Positions 61,651 to 64,000 of a DNA stretch of 64,000 bases are shown one piece after another (position 1 is the first letter of the stretch; the number at the start of each line of letters is the position of its first letter). The notes beneath the pieces were generated by a model, which saw nothing but the letters and a program-made list of their open reading frames with translations, searched no databases and was not told the origin of the DNA. Location of the stretch: NCBI RefSeq assembly GCF_018613415.1, contig NZ_JAGGQG010000010.1, positions 35,888-99,887 of the forward strand. Reading direction: 5' to 3'. Made by a program: the position numbers and the translations under genes. This DNA comes from Bacillus sp. ISL-18 (GTDB lineage Bacteria; Bacillota; Bacilli; Bacillales; Cytobacillaceae).

Positions 61651-61681
61651 TGATAAAATTTCATTCAAAGGATGAAGGATA

Positions 61682-61795
61682 TTATTTAATCTGCTGCAAT
61701 GTTAATAGATAAGTTGATTTCGGTTTAGTTAGACTCGCTTTAATACCAGCTTTTTTTAATTTGTTAACGAGTTCAGTAAGCTGTTTTTTTGCCAT
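61682..61795 (-). CDS. Small basic protein, 37 aa
   Basis: MAKKQLTELVNKLKKAGIK... ending in LTLQQIK; 37 residues with AGAGGGTGAATAG before ATG. It is Lys-rich and helical in its first half (amphipathic LTELVNKLKKAGI). Too short for a family assignment. It is convergent with sco. Confidence 0.62.
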   Translation of the reverse strand: MAKKQLTELVNKLKKAGIKASLTKPKSTYLLTLQQIK

Positions 61796-61950
61796 ACTAT
61801 TCACCCTCTTTAAAACTTCTTAATCCAATTCTACAACATAATTATGAATAAAGTGTGAAAATGGATAAATTTTTTTAGAAAATTTTTCTTATAATCCACA
61901 TAACTCTAAAAGAATTCGCTCTTCATTCAGATTAATGGTATAATAAGTAG

Positions 61951-63597
<1,647 letters not shown>

Positions 63598-63605
63598 ACA
63601 GAATG

Positions 63606-63636
63606 GAGGATGTCAATAATGACATCCTCTTTTTTT
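63606..63636. terminator. Terminator of ykpA
   Basis: GAGGATGTCA-ATAA-TGACATCCTC followed by TTTTTTT. Confidence 0.92.
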
Positions 63637-63775
63637 AATATCTTTTTTGTTTTTTTCTTGATGATGATACTTCAATCGAACCCGTTTCTGTTGTAGTCGT
63701 TCCTTGACCTTCTACTTGTGAAGAATTAAGGCCAATTGTGGACGGATCAGCTTTTCGTTTTCTGCCTCTGCTCAT
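63635..63775 (-). CDS. Small basic protein, 46 aa
   Basis: MSRGRKRKADPSTIGLN..., with RSRKKQKRY-like basic end SSRKKQKRY and a Thr/Ser/Gln-rich centre (GQGTTTTETGS). GGAGGTGT precedes ATG. Low-complexity basic composition is like minor spore proteins, but no family is recognised. Its stop overlaps the ykpA terminator. Confidence 0.65.
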   Translation of the reverse strand: MSRGRKRKADPSTIGLNSSQVEGQGTTTTETGSIEVSSSRKKQKRY

Positions 63776-63876
63776 TACATACACCTCCCTTATTATCCTT
63801 TGGACAAATATCTTAGCTTATACGGAATATTTCCTAAAGCTTAAGGCAAAATATTCTACAGGAGGAGGTGTTTTGT

Positions 63877-64000
63877 ATGGCAAAAGTTGGAGTAGAACAA
63901 TCTCTTACAAATATTCAACAAGCATTAAAGGACAAAGGCTATGATGTAGTAGAATTAAAACAAGAGTCTGATGCACAAAACTGTGATTGCTGTGTAGTTA
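63877..64000 (+). CDS. ykuS: YkuS family protein (UPF0180), cut by window end
   Basis: The first 41 residues are present: [20 protein letters not shown], then [22 protein letters not shown]. They match the UPF0180/YkuS N-terminus, including the conserved DCCV Cys pair. GGAGGAGG lies upstream. The end lies beyond 64000. Confidence 0.85.
   Translation, partial: MAKVGVEQSLTNIQQALKDKGYDVVELKQESDAQNCDCCVV

Overview
The window is AT-rich chromosomal DNA from an endospore-forming member of the Bacillaceae (Bacillus or Neobacillus-like). Gram-positive ribosome-binding sites precede almost every gene. Recognisable Bacillus families include asnS, helD, nrnB, racA, ltaS, ktrB, yocH, ykpA, ykuS and yhfH, and spore or DNA-polarity genes are present (sspH, racA, a splA-like gene, cortex/LysM enzymes). 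I see no rRNA, tRNA, insertion sequence, prophage or CRISPR array. Genus-level assignment is inference.

Layout. 1-400: tandem 52-bp stem-loop repeats and a YitT-type membrane protein. 1.35-3.3 kb: a lysine riboswitch with terminator controlling a LysP-like permease. 3.3-9 kb: an XRE regulator, asnS, a GNAT enzyme, small proteins and the RNA polymerase recycling helicase helD. 9.2-13 kb: a membrane protein, an unexplained intergenic hairpin and a frameshifted immune-inhibitor-A protease. 13-20.2 kb: cell-wall and metabolic genes, then a DUF3967 MerR-like gene followed by racA. 20.2-24.3 kb: acyltransferase, nrnB, nitroreductase and an M50-like peptidase. 24.5-27.9 kb: an OpuC/EgtUV-type ABC importer convergent with a GntR-RCK_C (BusR-like) regulator. 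28-36 kb: a tandem pair of membrane proteins, aspartokinase, CoA pyrophosphatase, a trpXYZ-type ABC operon and a CPA2 antiporter with a hairpin in its leader. 36.3-46.9 kb: a 1139-residue membrane protein, HD hydrolase, ltaS, spore small proteins, an acyl-CoA dehydrogenase and ktrB. 47-56 kb: a putative anaerobic group. 56-64 kb: small-protein genes, a Smr-less MutS2, lrgAB, sco, ykpA and ykuS (cut by the window end).

The most notable item is a formate dehydrogenase at 51375-53435 (minus strand) interrupted by a single in-frame TGA exactly at the catalytic Sec/Cys position. It is followed 12 nt later by a stem-loop with a GGTCT apical loop, like the E. coli fdhF SECIS element. It is best read as one selenoprotein gene, not two ORFs or a pseudogene. 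It lies near a NarK gene with a perfect FNR-type palindrome at about -41.5, an unusual NarK-like transporter fused to a PAS domain, and an orphan PAS histidine kinase. Together these suggest a nitrate/formate anaerobic respiration group.

Other points are a YdjO-family gene whose only plausible start is ATT, a tandem yhfH duplication that includes the upstream region, and several hairpins with T-runs that no annotated gene explains.
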